A stretch of DNA of 22,686 nucleotides, taken from Planctomycetales bacterium. GTDB lineage: Bacteria > Planctomycetota > Phycisphaerae > SM23-33. The notes under the pieces were generated by a model, which ran no database searches, had not been told where the DNA came from, and saw only the letters and a program-made list of their open reading frames with translations. The translations under genes and the position numbers were made by a program. Below, piece by piece: positions 7,683 through 15,284 of this stretch; positions within the stretch are counted from its first letter, which is position 1, and every line of letters starts with the position of its first letter. The DNA is taken from assembly GCA_030642005.1 (NCBI GenBank), contig DAOWOP010000025.1, positions 1 to 22,686 of the forward strand, in the 5' to 3' direction.

Positions 7683-7687
7683 GCATG
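7666..7687. repeat. Perfect 22-bp palindrome at the pyrF/kinase junction
   Basis: The half-site CATGCTCACTT (7666-7676) is followed directly by its exact complement (7677-7687), with no loop. It covers the pyrF stop codon and the GTG/ATG start candidates of the next gene. With no loop, it is more likely a dimeric protein-binding site or chance coding constraint than an RNA hairpin. Confidence 0.7.
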
Positions 7688-8521
7688 TCGCTCACGATGC
7701 CCAAATACCGTTACAATACGCAGTTGTTCGCATTGCCGACGCCGCCGGCGGCGGAGATTTACGTCGCCGGCGCGGCGTACAGACTTCTGCGCGTCTTCAA
7801 GCACGATTTTTTCGCAGCCACGGCGTTATACGAGGCGACCGGTGCGGTCGAGATACCGAAAATTGTCGTGAAGACCTACCGCACGCAGGCGATCTGCGGC
7901 TTGGCGATGGACTGGCTTGGCCGGTTCAGCCGGGAGCATGAGAAGGCGATTTACGCCGCCCTGGCGGGCGTGTCGGGCGTGCCGCGATGTCTCGGTTGCG
8001 TCGGGCCGACGGGCTTGGCCATCGAATACATCGAGGCGGTTCCTCTGGATCACCTCGATAAGCCGCCGGCCGGTTATTTCGACCGGATGCGACAAATCCT
8101 CGACGCCGTACACACCCGCGGCGTCGCATACGTCGATGCCAATAAACTCTCGAATATGCTGGTGGCCGACGACGGCTCGGCGCACCTGATCGATTTCCAG
8201 ATCGCAATCCGCCGCCGCGACGACTGGCTTTGGCCTGCCCGAGTAATCGCCGCAAGCATCGTCCGATACCTCCAGGGCAAAGACATCTATCATCTCTGCA
8301 AACACAAGCGCCGCCTCGCCCCGGCTGAACTGACGGACGAGGAAGAAAAATTCTCCCGCCGGCGTGGCCTGTGGCATCGCCTGCACCGAAAGATCACCAA
8401 GCCATATCGCGCCGTCCGCCGGGGCTTCCTCCGCCGACAATATCGCACCGGCAGGCTCGAAAGCCCATCAGCCAAACTCGAAGACCACCATCAGCCCGAA
8501 AAGCAAACCTGGCGCGAGTGA
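7685..8521 (+). CDS. Protein-kinase-fold protein, LPS/Kdo-kinase or InaA-like
   Basis: This is a putative small-molecule or lipopolysaccharide kinase of about 278 residues. Visible kinase elements, numbered from the GTG at 7679, are the VVKTY lysine (about 65), an alpha-C-like EHEKAIYAAL, a hinge-like LAIEYIEA (about 113-120), the catalytic loop YVDANKLSNML (Asp about 153, Asn about 159), and a DFG-equivalent LIDFQIA (Asp about 172). The DFQ and D-x5-N spacing resemble the bacterial LPS-core kinase group rather than Ser/Thr kinases. The C-terminus is very basic (RRRGLWHRLHRK..RAVRRGFLRRQYR) and may bind membrane or nucleic acid. The start could be GTG 7679 (a 4-nt overlap with pyrF), ATG 7685 or ATG 7697. 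The substrate is unknown. Confidence 0.7.
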   Translation: MSLTMPKYRYNTQLFALPTPPAAEIYVAGAAYRLLRVFKHDFFAATALYEATGAVEIPKIVVKTYRTQAICGLAMDWLGRFSREHEKAIYAALAGVSGVPRCLGCVGPTGLAIEYIEAVPLDHLDKPPAGYFDRMRQILDAVHTRGVAYVDANKLSNMLVADDGSAHLIDFQIAIRRRDDWLWPARVIAASIVRYLQGKDIYHLCKHKRRLAPAELTDEEEKFSRRRGLWHRLHRKITKPYRAVRRGFLRRQYRTGRLESPSAKLEDHHQPEKQTWRE

Positions 8522-8530
8522 TAAAAAAAC

Positions 8531-8557
8531 ATGATCCCCATGATCCCCATGATCCAG
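8531..8557. repeat. Three 9-nt tandem units between convergent genes
   Basis: ATGATCCCC occurs at 8531-8539 and 8540-8548, followed by ATGATCCAG at 8549-8557. The array fills the 37-bp gap between the kinase-fold gene stop and the HEAT gene stop. Confidence 0.85.
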
Positions 8558-8558
8558 A

Positions 8559-9398
8559 CTATTGATCTTGAATCTTCTTCAAAGCTTGTGCAGCGTACTC
8601 GCGAACATCCGGGTCGTTGTCCTTCTTTGTTGCTTCAATAAGTGCCGGAATGGCAGCCTTTGCTGATGGACCAATTGCCCCTAACGCCCATGCAGCACCC
8701 GAACGAACGTATTCATTCTCGTCCTTCAGAGTCTGTACAAGGGCGGGGACAGCCGCCTTTGCATCAGGCCCGATGCTCTGCAAACCACTCGTTGCCGATT
8801 CGCGCACACTCGATATTTCATCCTTCAATGCCTCTATAAGTGCAGGAACCGCTGCCTTTGCATCATGACCAATGGTGCCGAGGGCGTGTGCCGCGACGGA
8901 GCGCACGTTGCTGTCTCTGTCCTTCACCGCCTGGATGAGGGCGGGAACGGCACGGCAGCCCTTGGGTCCCATGCCGGCCAAGGCGTATCCGGCATTTCTG
9001 CGTACTCGGGCATCGCCGTCTTTCAATGCCTCTATGAGCGACGGAACAGCCGGTTTTCCAATAAGCGCCATAGCATACGCAGCCGCACGTCGTACGTATT
9101 CATCTTTGTCTTTGAATACCTCCATTAAGGCAGGAATGGCTTCCACCCCAATATCTCCAAGACTTTCGGCAGCTTGTGTTCGTGAACACCAAGTGTCTTT
9201 GTCAGTGCCAGGCTTAGTAATCTTCGAGATCAGAGACTTTATTTCCTCCTGTCCCTCGTCTATTTTCGTGGAATGCGCACTTTCCCTCCCGCACTGGGTC
9301 AGACACGTAGTTGCAACAAACAATAGCGCACAGACAGTCAATCTTACAATGGGGGAGAAATCGGAACGGCCACCTATTTCTCTGGCCATTTTCATCAT
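8559..9398 (-). CDS. HEAT-repeat (PBS-lyase-like) protein, probable lipoprotein
   Basis: This 279-residue protein has an N-terminal hydrophobic segment (about 17-33) ending in LTQC, a possible but imperfect lipobox. About six HEAT repeats of 31-38 residues follow, each with a core like AVPALIEALKDxxxxVRxxAAxALGxIG. Such repeats form a curved alpha-solenoid for protein binding, and no catalytic site is expected. If the Cys is lipidated, it would sit on the periplasmic side. Start codons at 9398, 9395 and 9389 are all possible. TTGACG and TATGTT 17 bp apart (9433-9405) would place the transcript start at the first ATG, which favours a downstream start. The gene is AT-richer than its neighbours. 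The binding partner is unknown. Confidence 0.8.
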   Translation of the reverse strand: MMKMAREIGGRSDFSPIVRLTVCALLFVATTCLTQCGRESAHSTKIDEGQEEIKSLISKITKPGTDKDTWCSRTQAAESLGDIGVEAIPALMEVFKDKDEYVRRAAAYAMALIGKPAVPSLIEALKDGDARVRRNAGYALAGMGPKGCRAVPALIQAVKDRDSNVRSVAAHALGTIGHDAKAAVPALIEALKDEISSVRESATSGLQSIGPDAKAAVPALVQTLKDENEYVRSGAAWALGAIGPSAKAAIPALIEATKKDNDPDVREYAAQALKKIQDQ

Positions 9399-9517
9399 AA
9401 CGTCAACATAAGCAACCTGTCATTCTCCGTCAACACCTGTTAATTCCCTATCCCCTTGCTTTTCCAGCCTTGCCTCGATAGTGTTTGAGGCAGAGGCACA
9501 TCTATGGGAGAAGCGAA

Positions 9518-10972
9518 ATGAATCCGATTAAACTCATTCGCAAACTCGGCAAGGCGCTGCGCGGCGGCGCGACGTTCCGCGACATGTTCCTTGGGATTTT
9601 CCTGGGCTTTGCCATAGGGATGATTCCCGGTGTGAACCTGACGCTGATATTTCTGATTGTCCTGGTGTTGTTCCTGAACGCCACCGGTGCACTGGCGTTC
9701 CTGTCGTTCGTGTTTGGCAGGATTCTCTGCCTGCTCTTGGCGCCGGTTACGTTCCGGCTTGGCTACATGATGATGCACGACCTGGGCCTGGTCGGGCTTG
9801 TTCGCTCGGCGGCCGAGATACCGGTCGTGGCGATGATGGACCTGCACGTGTACTGCCTTCTCGGCGCGATTCCGCTGATTATCATAGTCGGCGGGCTGAT
9901 GGCGTGGTTTGTAGCCAGGTCCGTCGTCAAGACTCGTGTGGCGATAGCCTCGGCGACAGGTAAAAGCGAGAAGGCCCAGAAAGTCGCGGGTAATTGGTTT
10001 ATACGGTTCATTATGCGGGTCGCCTTCGGCAAGCAGAAAGGCAAATTCGCGGACATGGCCGAGGCGAAATCGCCGCTGATTCGCAAAGGAAGGGTCATTG
10101 CCGCTGCGGTGGTGACGGCGGCCCTCGCTGTTGCTACGATGATATTTCTCGACTCGATAGTAAAGCGAGGCCTGGAGAAATCCATCGCCGCCGCCAACGG
10201 CGCTGAAGTCAACATCGCCAAGGCCGACCTGTCGCTGCGCAGCGGGCGCCTCGTTATCGAAGGCCTTCAGGTAACAGACGCCGCCCGGCCTACGCACAAC
10301 CGGTTCCAGGCCGAGAAAATCGTCGCGGACGTCGGCATTGCAGAGATGCTGACCCGGCGGTTCGTGATAGACCTGGTGGAGTGCGAGGCGATGCGAATGG
10401 ACATCGAGCGCAAGACGCCGGGGAAGGTCTATCGCGAAAAGCCCGAAGCGAAAGAAAAGGCTCCCTCAGTCCTGGATGACCTGACCGGAAAACTCGGCAA
10501 GAGCGCCGAGTACTACGAGGAAATCAAGAAGTTCAACGAGCGCCTCCGGAAACTAAGGGAATATCTCAAGAGCGACGAGGCCGAAGCGTCCGAACCGGAC
10601 GCCGAAGCGCTCGCCAGGCGGGCCAGGGCGCTGGGATATCTGAAATTGTCGGCGAAGAAATATCTGGCCCAAAGCCCGACATGGGTCGTCCGCGACGTCA
10701 AGGTCAGCCGAATCCAATTGCGGCCGGACCTGCCGACATTTACGGTTGAGGGAAAGAACCTCTCCAGCCATCCGTCGCTGCTGCTTCCTGAAAAGATGGC
10801 GTTGTCAGCCAAACCCGACGAAGAGGCGCTGAAGGAATTTCTCATCAAATCCACCGGCCAAAAGGACAAAACAGGGGGGTTGCTCGAGGGCATCCTCGGC
10901 GGCGAAAAAGACAAAAAGTCCGACGACGAAAAGAAGAAACCCGGCGTGCTGGACAACCTGCTGGGAAAGTAA
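9518..10972 (+). CDS. Membrane protein with N-terminal TIGR03546-like and C-terminal AsmA/TIGR03545-like parts
   Basis: The product has 484 residues. The first 165 residues hold several transmembrane helices around the motif GIFLGFAIGMIPGVNLTLIFL (split about 26-46) and LLGAIPLIIIVGGLMAWFVA. Another helix at about 192-212 leads to a soluble C-terminal half. That half (ANGAEVNIAKADLSLRSG, then VADVGIAEMLTRRFVID) resembles AsmA/TamB-type envelope proteins. From memory, the two halves match the TIGR03546 and TIGR03545 families, which are normally separate genes, so this may be a fusion. Residues about 319-375 are charged and coiled-coil-like. The Lys/Asp-rich tail ends KPGVLDNLLGK. The ATG at 9518 follows GGGAG by 7 nt. 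An envelope or lipid-transport role is inference. Confidence 0.65.
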   Translation: MNPIKLIRKLGKALRGGATFRDMFLGIFLGFAIGMIPGVNLTLIFLIVLVLFLNATGALAFLSFVFGRILCLLLAPVTFRLGYMMMHDLGLVGLVRSAAEIPVVAMMDLHVYCLLGAIPLIIIVGGLMAWFVARSVVKTRVAIASATGKSEKAQKVAGNWFIRFIMRVAFGKQKGKFADMAEAKSPLIRKGRVIAAAVVTAALAVATMIFLDSIVKRGLEKSIAAANGAEVNIAKADLSLRSGRLVIEGLQVTDAARPTHNRFQAEKIVADVGIAEMLTRRFVIDLVECEAMRMDIERKTPGKVYREKPEAKEKAPSVLDDLTGKLGKSAEYYEEIKKFNERLRKLREYLKSDEAEASEPDAEALARRARALGYLKLSAKKYLAQSPTWVVRDVKVSRIQLRPDLPTFTVEGKNLSSHPSLLLPEKMALSAKPDEEALKEFLIKSTGQKDKTGGLLEGILGGEKDKKSDDEKKKPGVLDNLLGK

Positions 10973-11092
10973 ATCCTTATAAGAGAACGCGAAGATCGCC
11001 GGTACCTTGCTGGGCTTTGGGGTAAAATCTGCTTGCCCGTGCGTCGGCGGGTCGGTAGGTTATCGAATCTTATTTATCCCCGGTTTGCGACT

Positions 11093-11371
11093 ATGGACAG
11101 CGAGAGTAAATCGAATTGCCACACTTGCCCGATGCACTCGTCTTGCGAACCGACCGACCGGGCCGACGGCGATGGTGAGTTGTCGGGTTGGTCTCTGGCC
11201 GGTCAGGCGGCGGCGTATTTCCTGCTGCCACTGGCGGCGGCGATAGCGGCCGCTGCGATGGTCAAGAGCGAGAACATGCGAATTGCCGCCGGCATCGGGG
11301 CGTTCGTGCTCACAGTGGCAACAGCGGCGATTATCGGCATTGGAATACGCCGAGGACGAAAAGCATCATAG
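11093..11371 (+). CDS. Small Cys-rich two-helix membrane protein, RseC-like
   Basis: The product has 92 residues. The N-terminal soluble stretch contains CHTCPMHSSC (about 9-18), a compact cysteine cluster suited to a metal or Fe-S site. Two transmembrane helices follow (about 36-56 and 63-85), and the protein ends in a basic RRGRK tail. A cysteine motif plus two helices is also the layout of RseC, the Rnf/Rsx-associated SoxR-reducing protein. The gene lies 117 bp upstream of rnfC on the same strand. Homology to RseC is inference from layout and position only. The start ATG has no clear Shine-Dalgarno. Confidence 0.6.
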   Translation: MDSESKSNCHTCPMHSSCEPTDRADGDGELSGWSLAGQAAAYFLLPLAAAIAAAAMVKSENMRIAAGIGAFVLTVATAAIIGIGIRRGRKAS

Positions 11372-11399
11372 CGATTTATCAACGTTTTGTGTAAGTTTC

Positions 11400-11462
11400 G
11401 CCGTCGCCGGTACGGCGGCGAATAAGTTCCAAACACAGAAACGCCGCCGTGCCGGCGACGGC
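11400..11462. repeat. 21-bp-arm GC-rich inverted repeat in the rnfC leader
   Basis: The arms at 11400-11420 and 11442-11462 pair at 20 of 21 positions around a 21-nt loop. The repeat lies in the 117-nt space before rnfC. No U-tract follows the second arm, so it is not a canonical terminator. It could be an attenuator, a processing hairpin or a mobile palindromic element. Confidence 0.85.
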
Positions 11463-11488
11463 TAAACAATTACAGAATACCGACTAAT

Positions 11489-12850
11489 ATGACGATTGCG
11501 GCGACGACAAAGGTTCCCCCCAAGCGGTCTTTCGCGCGTGGCGTGCATCCCGACGACGCCAAATCGCTCTCTGCCGGCTCGCCTGTCGAGGTCCTTCCGA
11601 TGCCGAAGTCGGTCCTGATTCCGCTGTCGCAGCACATAGGCGCGCCGTGCGAGTCGAAGGTCAAACCGAGGACCGAAATCGCTGTCGGCGACGTTCTCGG
11701 CGATTCCGATGCGTTCGTCTCAGCGCCGGTGCATGCATCGGTGGCGGGCGCGACGGCTGCGGCGACCGTCGTAACGCTGCCGAACGGTCAGCACGTCGGG
11801 GCTGTTCCCATAACGGCCTCCGACCAGCAGCCTCTCGCCGGCCGGGCGCTCTGGGACGACATCTACGGCGGCGACTGGCCGACGGGTACGATAGATTCGT
11901 TCGAGCCGGAGCAAATCGCCGAAGCCGTCCGCAACGCCGGTATCGTCGGCATGGGCGGTGCGACATTCCCCACCCACGTCAAACTCGCTCGCAACCCCGA
12001 CAAGCCAATCGACACGCTGATTATCAACGGCTGCGAGTGCGAACCGTACCTTACGAGCGACTACCGCCTGATGCTCGAAGCACCCGAGCCGATAATAGCC
12101 GGTGCCCTGCTGGCCGCCCGCGCAGCCGGGGCCGAGCGGATCATCGTCGCCATCGAAGACAACAAGCCCGACGCGATAGAGAAGATGCGTTCATCCGCCG
12201 CCGGCGCCGGCGTTGAAGTCGTCGGCGTCCACACCCGGTATCCGATGGGCGGCGAGAAGCAACTTATCGTGGCGGTAATGTCCCGCGAGGTTCCGACCGG
12301 CGGGCTTCCGCTGGATGTGGGCGTTGTGGTCGTTAACGTCGCCACGGCCGCCGCTGTCGCGCGGGCGGTGCTGCGGGGCAAACCCCTGACGCACCGCATC
12401 ATCAGCATTACCGGCGAAGGCGTCGTAAGTCCGAAGAACATCCTTGCACCGGTGGGGGCAGGTTACGCCGCCTTAATCGAATACTGCGGCGGGCTGACGG
12501 ACGAGGCGGGGCGCGTGATCTCCGGCGGGCCGATGATGGGCTTCGCACTCGGCGACCTTGACACGCCCGTTACCAAGGGTACCTCCGGCGTGGTCGTGTT
12601 GACCGAAGAGCAGACGCGCAAGGCCGAGGAGACCGCCTGCGTCCGTTGCGGGCGATGCGTCGATGTCTGCCCGCTGGGGCTGGTGCCGACGCGGATCGCA
12701 CTGGCGGCGCGGAACATGGACTGGGAGATGGCCCGGCGGTATTACATCACCGCCTGCTGTGAGTGCGGCTGCTGCGCGTACGTCTGCCCGGCGGAGATTC
12801 CGCTGGTGCAACTTATTCGCGCGGGTAAGGCAGGTATGCCCAGGGACTAG
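11489..12850 (+). CDS. rnfC: Rnf electron transport complex subunit C
   Basis: This 453-residue peripheral subunit accepts NAD(H) and FMN and links soluble redox carriers to the membrane Rnf complex. GIVGMGGATFPTHVKL (about 151-166) and NGCECEPYLTSDYRLM (about 180-195) are RnfC/NuoF-like signatures. Two [4Fe-4S] motifs follow: C384, C387, C390, C394 in CVRCGRCVDVCP, and C423, C426, C429, C433 in CCECGCCAYVCP. It lacks the long Ala/Lys-rich C-terminal extension of the E. coli protein. The start is 27 nt after the leader hairpin and has no strong Shine-Dalgarno. The stop codon TAG and last residues (RD) lie inside a GGGACTA repeat. It is the first gene of the C-D-G-E-A-B order. Confidence 0.95.
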   Translation: MTIAATTKVPPKRSFARGVHPDDAKSLSAGSPVEVLPMPKSVLIPLSQHIGAPCESKVKPRTEIAVGDVLGDSDAFVSAPVHASVAGATAAATVVTLPNGQHVGAVPITASDQQPLAGRALWDDIYGGDWPTGTIDSFEPEQIAEAVRNAGIVGMGGATFPTHVKLARNPDKPIDTLIINGCECEPYLTSDYRLMLEAPEPIIAGALLAARAAGAERIIVAIEDNKPDAIEKMRSSAAGAGVEVVGVHTRYPMGGEKQLIVAVMSREVPTGGLPLDVGVVVVNVATAAAVARAVLRGKPLTHRIISITGEGVVSPKNILAPVGAGYAALIEYCGGLTDEAGRVISGGPMMGFALGDLDTPVTKGTSGVVVLTEEQTRKAEETACVRCGRCVDVCPLGLVPTRIALAARNMDWEMARRYYITACCECGCCAYVCPAEIPLVQLIRAGKAGMPRD

Positions 12851-12864
12851 GGACTTGGCAACAG
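12842..12864. repeat. GGGACTA/GGGACTT heptamer array between rnfC and rnfD
   Basis: GGGACTA (12843-12849) and GGGACTT (12850-12856) are followed by GGCAACAG. The same two heptamers and the same GGCAACAG tail occur between rnfE and rnfA. The array supplies the rnfC stop codon. Confidence 0.85.
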
Positions 12865-12874
12865 ATAAAAGAAG

Positions 12875-13867
12875 ATGGGTGAAGAAGAAGAAAAAACAGA
12901 GCAGGTTGCTCCGGTGTTATCCGTCGCGCCGGGTCCGCATATCTCGGCTGCGCGGAGTATGCGGCGGGTGATGATTGACGTGCTTGTCGCGCTGGTTCCG
13001 GCGGCGGCGACGGGCGTATATGTCTTCGGATGGCGGGCGGGGATGCAGATGGGCGTCTGCGTCGTCAGCTGCATGTTCTTCGAGGCGCTCTTCCAGAAAC
13101 TTCGCAAGAGACCACAAACAATCGGCGATTTATCGGCTGCCGTTACGGGGCTTATTCTGGGATTGTCGATTCCCTGGACTGCCCCGTGGTACGTCGGTTT
13201 CATAGGATCGGCCGCTGCTATTCTCATCGCCAAGATGCTCTTCGGCGGACTCGGCTCGAACATTTTCAACCCCGCAATGGCTGGGCGAGCGTTCGTCCAG
13301 GCGTGCTTCGCCAGCGAGATGACCACGTATCTACTGCCCGGAAAGATCGGCCCGCCGCGAGCGGTTGAGATTATCTCGCAGGCTACGCCACTGGCAGCCG
13401 GTAAGTTCGAGCAGGTCGCCTACAACCTTCAGGACCTCGCCATCGGGACCGTCAACGGTTCGGTGGGCGAGACCGGCGCGATTGCCTGCGCCCTCGGCGG
13501 GCTGTACCTTATTTTCCGCCGGTCTGCCTCCTGGCGGATTCCGCTGGGCATGCTGGCAGCGGCGGCCGTTGTGGCGGGGATAAACCAGGCCCTGACCGAC
13601 ACGGTTATGACCGTCGGGCATCATCTTCTGGCAGGCGGGCTTGTGTTCGGGGCGTTCTTCATCGCCACGGACCCCGCCACCAGCCCGCTGAGCAGCCGCG
13701 GCAGATGGATTTTCGGCGTCGGAACCGGCGTCCTCGTGATGCTGATACGACTGTTCGCAAACGTGCCCGAAGGCGTAATGTACGCCGTTCTCGTGATGAA
13801 CATGACCGTTCCGCTGATTGACCGCTGGACAGTACCGAAGCCCGTCGGCGGACGAGTACAGAAATAA
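12875..13867 (+). CDS. rnfD: Rnf electron transport complex subunit D
   Basis: This 330-residue integral membrane subunit carries covalently bound FMN and is part of the ion-translocating core. It has the RnfD/NqrB pattern of many helices, GLGSNIFNPAMAGRAFVQ (about 125-142), and the flavinylation motif SQATPL with Thr171. The C-terminal GGLVFGAFFIATDPATSP segment is typical. The N-terminus (GEEEEKTEQ) is acidic and cytoplasmic. The ATG is 24 nt after the rnfC stop, with only a weak GAAG upstream. All six subunits are present in the operon, so the complex should be functional. Confidence 0.95.
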   Translation: MGEEEEKTEQVAPVLSVAPGPHISAARSMRRVMIDVLVALVPAAATGVYVFGWRAGMQMGVCVVSCMFFEALFQKLRKRPQTIGDLSAAVTGLILGLSIPWTAPWYVGFIGSAAAILIAKMLFGGLGSNIFNPAMAGRAFVQACFASEMTTYLLPGKIGPPRAVEIISQATPLAAGKFEQVAYNLQDLAIGTVNGSVGETGAIACALGGLYLIFRRSASWRIPLGMLAAAAVVAGINQALTDTVMTVGHHLLAGGLVFGAFFIATDPATSPLSSRGRWIFGVGTGVLVMLIRLFANVPEGVMYAVLVMNMTVPLIDRWTVPKPVGGRVQK

Positions 13868-13869
13868 AA

Positions 13870-13956
13870 TTTCCGATTTCCAATTTTCAATTTCCAATTG
13901 ATTGGAAGATGCGAAATGTTCTTTCAATCGGAAATTGGAAATTGAAAATTGGAAAT
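13870..13956. repeat. TTTCCAA-type heptamer array with inverted copy (rnfD/rnfG gap)
   Basis: Four units occupy 13870-13897 (TTTCCGA, TTTCCAA, TTTTCAA, TTTCCAA). Four complementary units occupy 13928-13955 (TCGGAAA, TTGGAAA, TTGAAAA, TTGGAAA). The longest perfect complementarity is 24 bp (13876-13899 with 13933-13956), so the mRNA between rnfD and rnfG can form a long AT-rich hairpin just before the rnfG start. Confidence 0.88.
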
Positions 13957-13965
13957 GGCAAAGGC

Positions 13966-14577
13966 ATGAAAAAGAACTACTTAATTCAAGCGTGGTTGGT
14001 TCTGCTGCTGGCGGTGGTGTTCGGCGTGGCGCTGGCGGGCGTGGAGAAACTTACGCGCCCGAAGATTGAGCAGAACGTCAAAGACCTTATCGCCCGCCGG
14101 CTTGTCGATATGTTCGGCGAAGGCACGGAAACTGATGAGCCTGAAGAAATTGAAAGTGTTATCGCCGGAAGGACGAAAAAGATTCTCTGCTACCCCGCCG
14201 TCAAGGACGGCAAAACGATCGGGTGGGGCATAAAGGCTGAAGGGCAGGGATACGATACGCTGACGCTGCTTATCGGCGTGGACGCACAGGTAACCGAATT
14301 AATAGGCTATCGCGTCATCAAGTGCCTTGAGACAGCCGGTATCGGCGACAAGATAAAAAAGGAAAAGTCCGATTTCTACAAGCAGTTCGAGGGCAAAGAC
14401 GCCACGAAACCCATCGAGCCGATCGCGCCGGGCAAGCAGGCGACAGGTCAGCAGATTAACACGATTTCGCAGGCGACGATCTCGTCCAAGGGCGTAACGA
14501 AGATCATCAACGACAACCTCGCAGCCGTTCGTGAAAAACTCGCGGCGATCGGGAAGGAGGGCGACAGCCATGACTGA
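13966..14577 (+). CDS. rnfG: Rnf electron transport complex subunit G
   Basis: This 203-residue subunit has one N-terminal transmembrane helix (about 8-26) and a periplasmic FMN-binding domain. The covalent FMN attachment motif is SQATISS, with Thr171. LETAGIGDKI (about 121-130) matches the conserved ETPGLGDKI-type loop. The start is set at 13966 because the protein then begins directly before the helix. A longer reading from 13909 would add residues (GNWKLKIGNG) encoded by the repeat array. The Shine-Dalgarno is unclear. It overlaps rnfE by 8 nt. Confidence 0.93.
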   Translation: MKKNYLIQAWLVLLLAVVFGVALAGVEKLTRPKIEQNVKDLIARRLVDMFGEGTETDEPEEIESVIAGRTKKILCYPAVKDGKTIGWGIKAEGQGYDTLTLLIGVDAQVTELIGYRVIKCLETAGIGDKIKKEKSDFYKQFEGKDATKPIEPIAPGKQATGQQINTISQATISSKGVTKIINDNLAAVREKLAAIGKEGDSHD

Positions 14578-15199
14578 TTCAGCCCTTCCCGGCGCGGCAA
14601 GTCGTTTCCGCAACGGCCTGCTCGACGACAACCCGATCTATCGCCAGTTGCTGGGGATGTGCCCGACTCTGGCGGTAACGGCTACGCTCGCAGGGGCCGT
14701 TACCATGGCGGGGGCCACCGCGTTCGTGATGATCATGGCTTCGGTCGTCGTGGCGCTGCTGAAGAACCAACTGAAGGGCCACCTGCGGATACTGGTCTTC
14801 ACGCTGACGATAGCGACGTTCGTAACGATTATCGACCGGGTGCTTCAGGCGTATGTCTTCGAGATGAGTCTGCGGCTTGGGTCTTATATCCCGCTGATTA
14901 TCGTCAACTGCATAATCATCTGCCGATGCGAGGTCTGCGCGTCACAGCAGTCAGTGGGAGTTGCGATTTCCGACGCGGTAGGCCAGTCGATGGGATTCCT
15001 CGTCGGACTGACCAGTATCGCCGTTATTCGCGAAATCCTTGCAACGGGAATGATTTTCGAGTCCGTCCGCATCATGCCGGAGTGGTGGCCCAACTGGGCG
15101 GTCATGCAAGGCCCGGCGGGGGCGTTTATAACCCTCGGCCTGCTGATAGGACTGGTTAACTGGCTGTCGATGAGGAAAAAAACAGGGATTAGGGACTAG
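14570..15199 (+). CDS. rnfE: Rnf electron transport complex subunit E
   Basis: This 209-residue, six-helix-type membrane subunit is homologous to RnfA. With RnfA it forms the ion channel and holds a shared Fe-S cluster through one Cys in LGMCPTLAVT (C31) and one in VNC (C114). Unusually, the segment after C114 reads CIIICRCEVCAS, adding Cys118, Cys120 and Cys123 where relatives usually have Gly, Ala and Phe. AAGGAGG (14554-14560) is 9 nt before the ATG, and the start overlaps rnfG. The stop codon TAG (15197-15199) lies in a GGGACTA heptamer and is split by the IS insertion, with the third base supplied by the element. Confidence 0.93.
   Translation: MTDSALPGAASRFRNGLLDDNPIYRQLLGMCPTLAVTATLAGAVTMAGATAFVMIMASVVVALLKNQLKGHLRILVFTLTIATFVTIIDRVLQAYVFEMSLRLGSYIPLIIVNCIIICRCEVCASQQSVGVAISDAVGQSMGFLVGLTSIAVIREILATGMIFESVRIMPEWWPNWAVMQGPAGAFITLGLLIGLVNWLSMRKKTGIRD
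15185..15198. repeat. Left part of the rnfE-rnfA heptamer array, cut by the IS
   Basis: GGGATTA (15185-15191) and GGGACTA (15192-15198) continue across the insertion into GGGACTT (16434-16440) and GGGACTA (16441-16447). Removing the element and one TA restores four consecutive heptamers. Confidence 0.88.
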
Positions 15200-15227
15200 G
15201 GACTTGTCAGAGTGCTGTTTCAGGATA
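15199..15227. repeat. Left terminal inverted repeat of the IS630 element
   Basis: It begins GGGACTTGTCAG and ends TTTCAGGATA (15218-15227). It pairs with the right end at the same distances from the tip. Confidence 0.85.
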
Positions 15228-15284
15228 ACAGGTCTTTTTGCCGATAAGGTTGATAGGACCTTATATACGGCAAGGAGGCCGACT

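Noticed and set aside
9440..10297. Minus-strand 285-codon frame opposite the 484-aa membrane protein gene
   Set aside because: The composition (His/Gln/Arg-rich) is that of an antisense shadow, and the plus strand has a convincing membrane protein with a Shine-Dalgarno.
11400..11470. Rho-independent terminator before rnfC
   Set aside because: The stem is strong, but no U-tract follows the second arm (TAAACAATT).
13909..13965. Upstream start for rnfG at 13909
   Set aside because: It would add residues encoded by the heptamer array before the membrane helix. RnfG proteins normally begin right at the helix.
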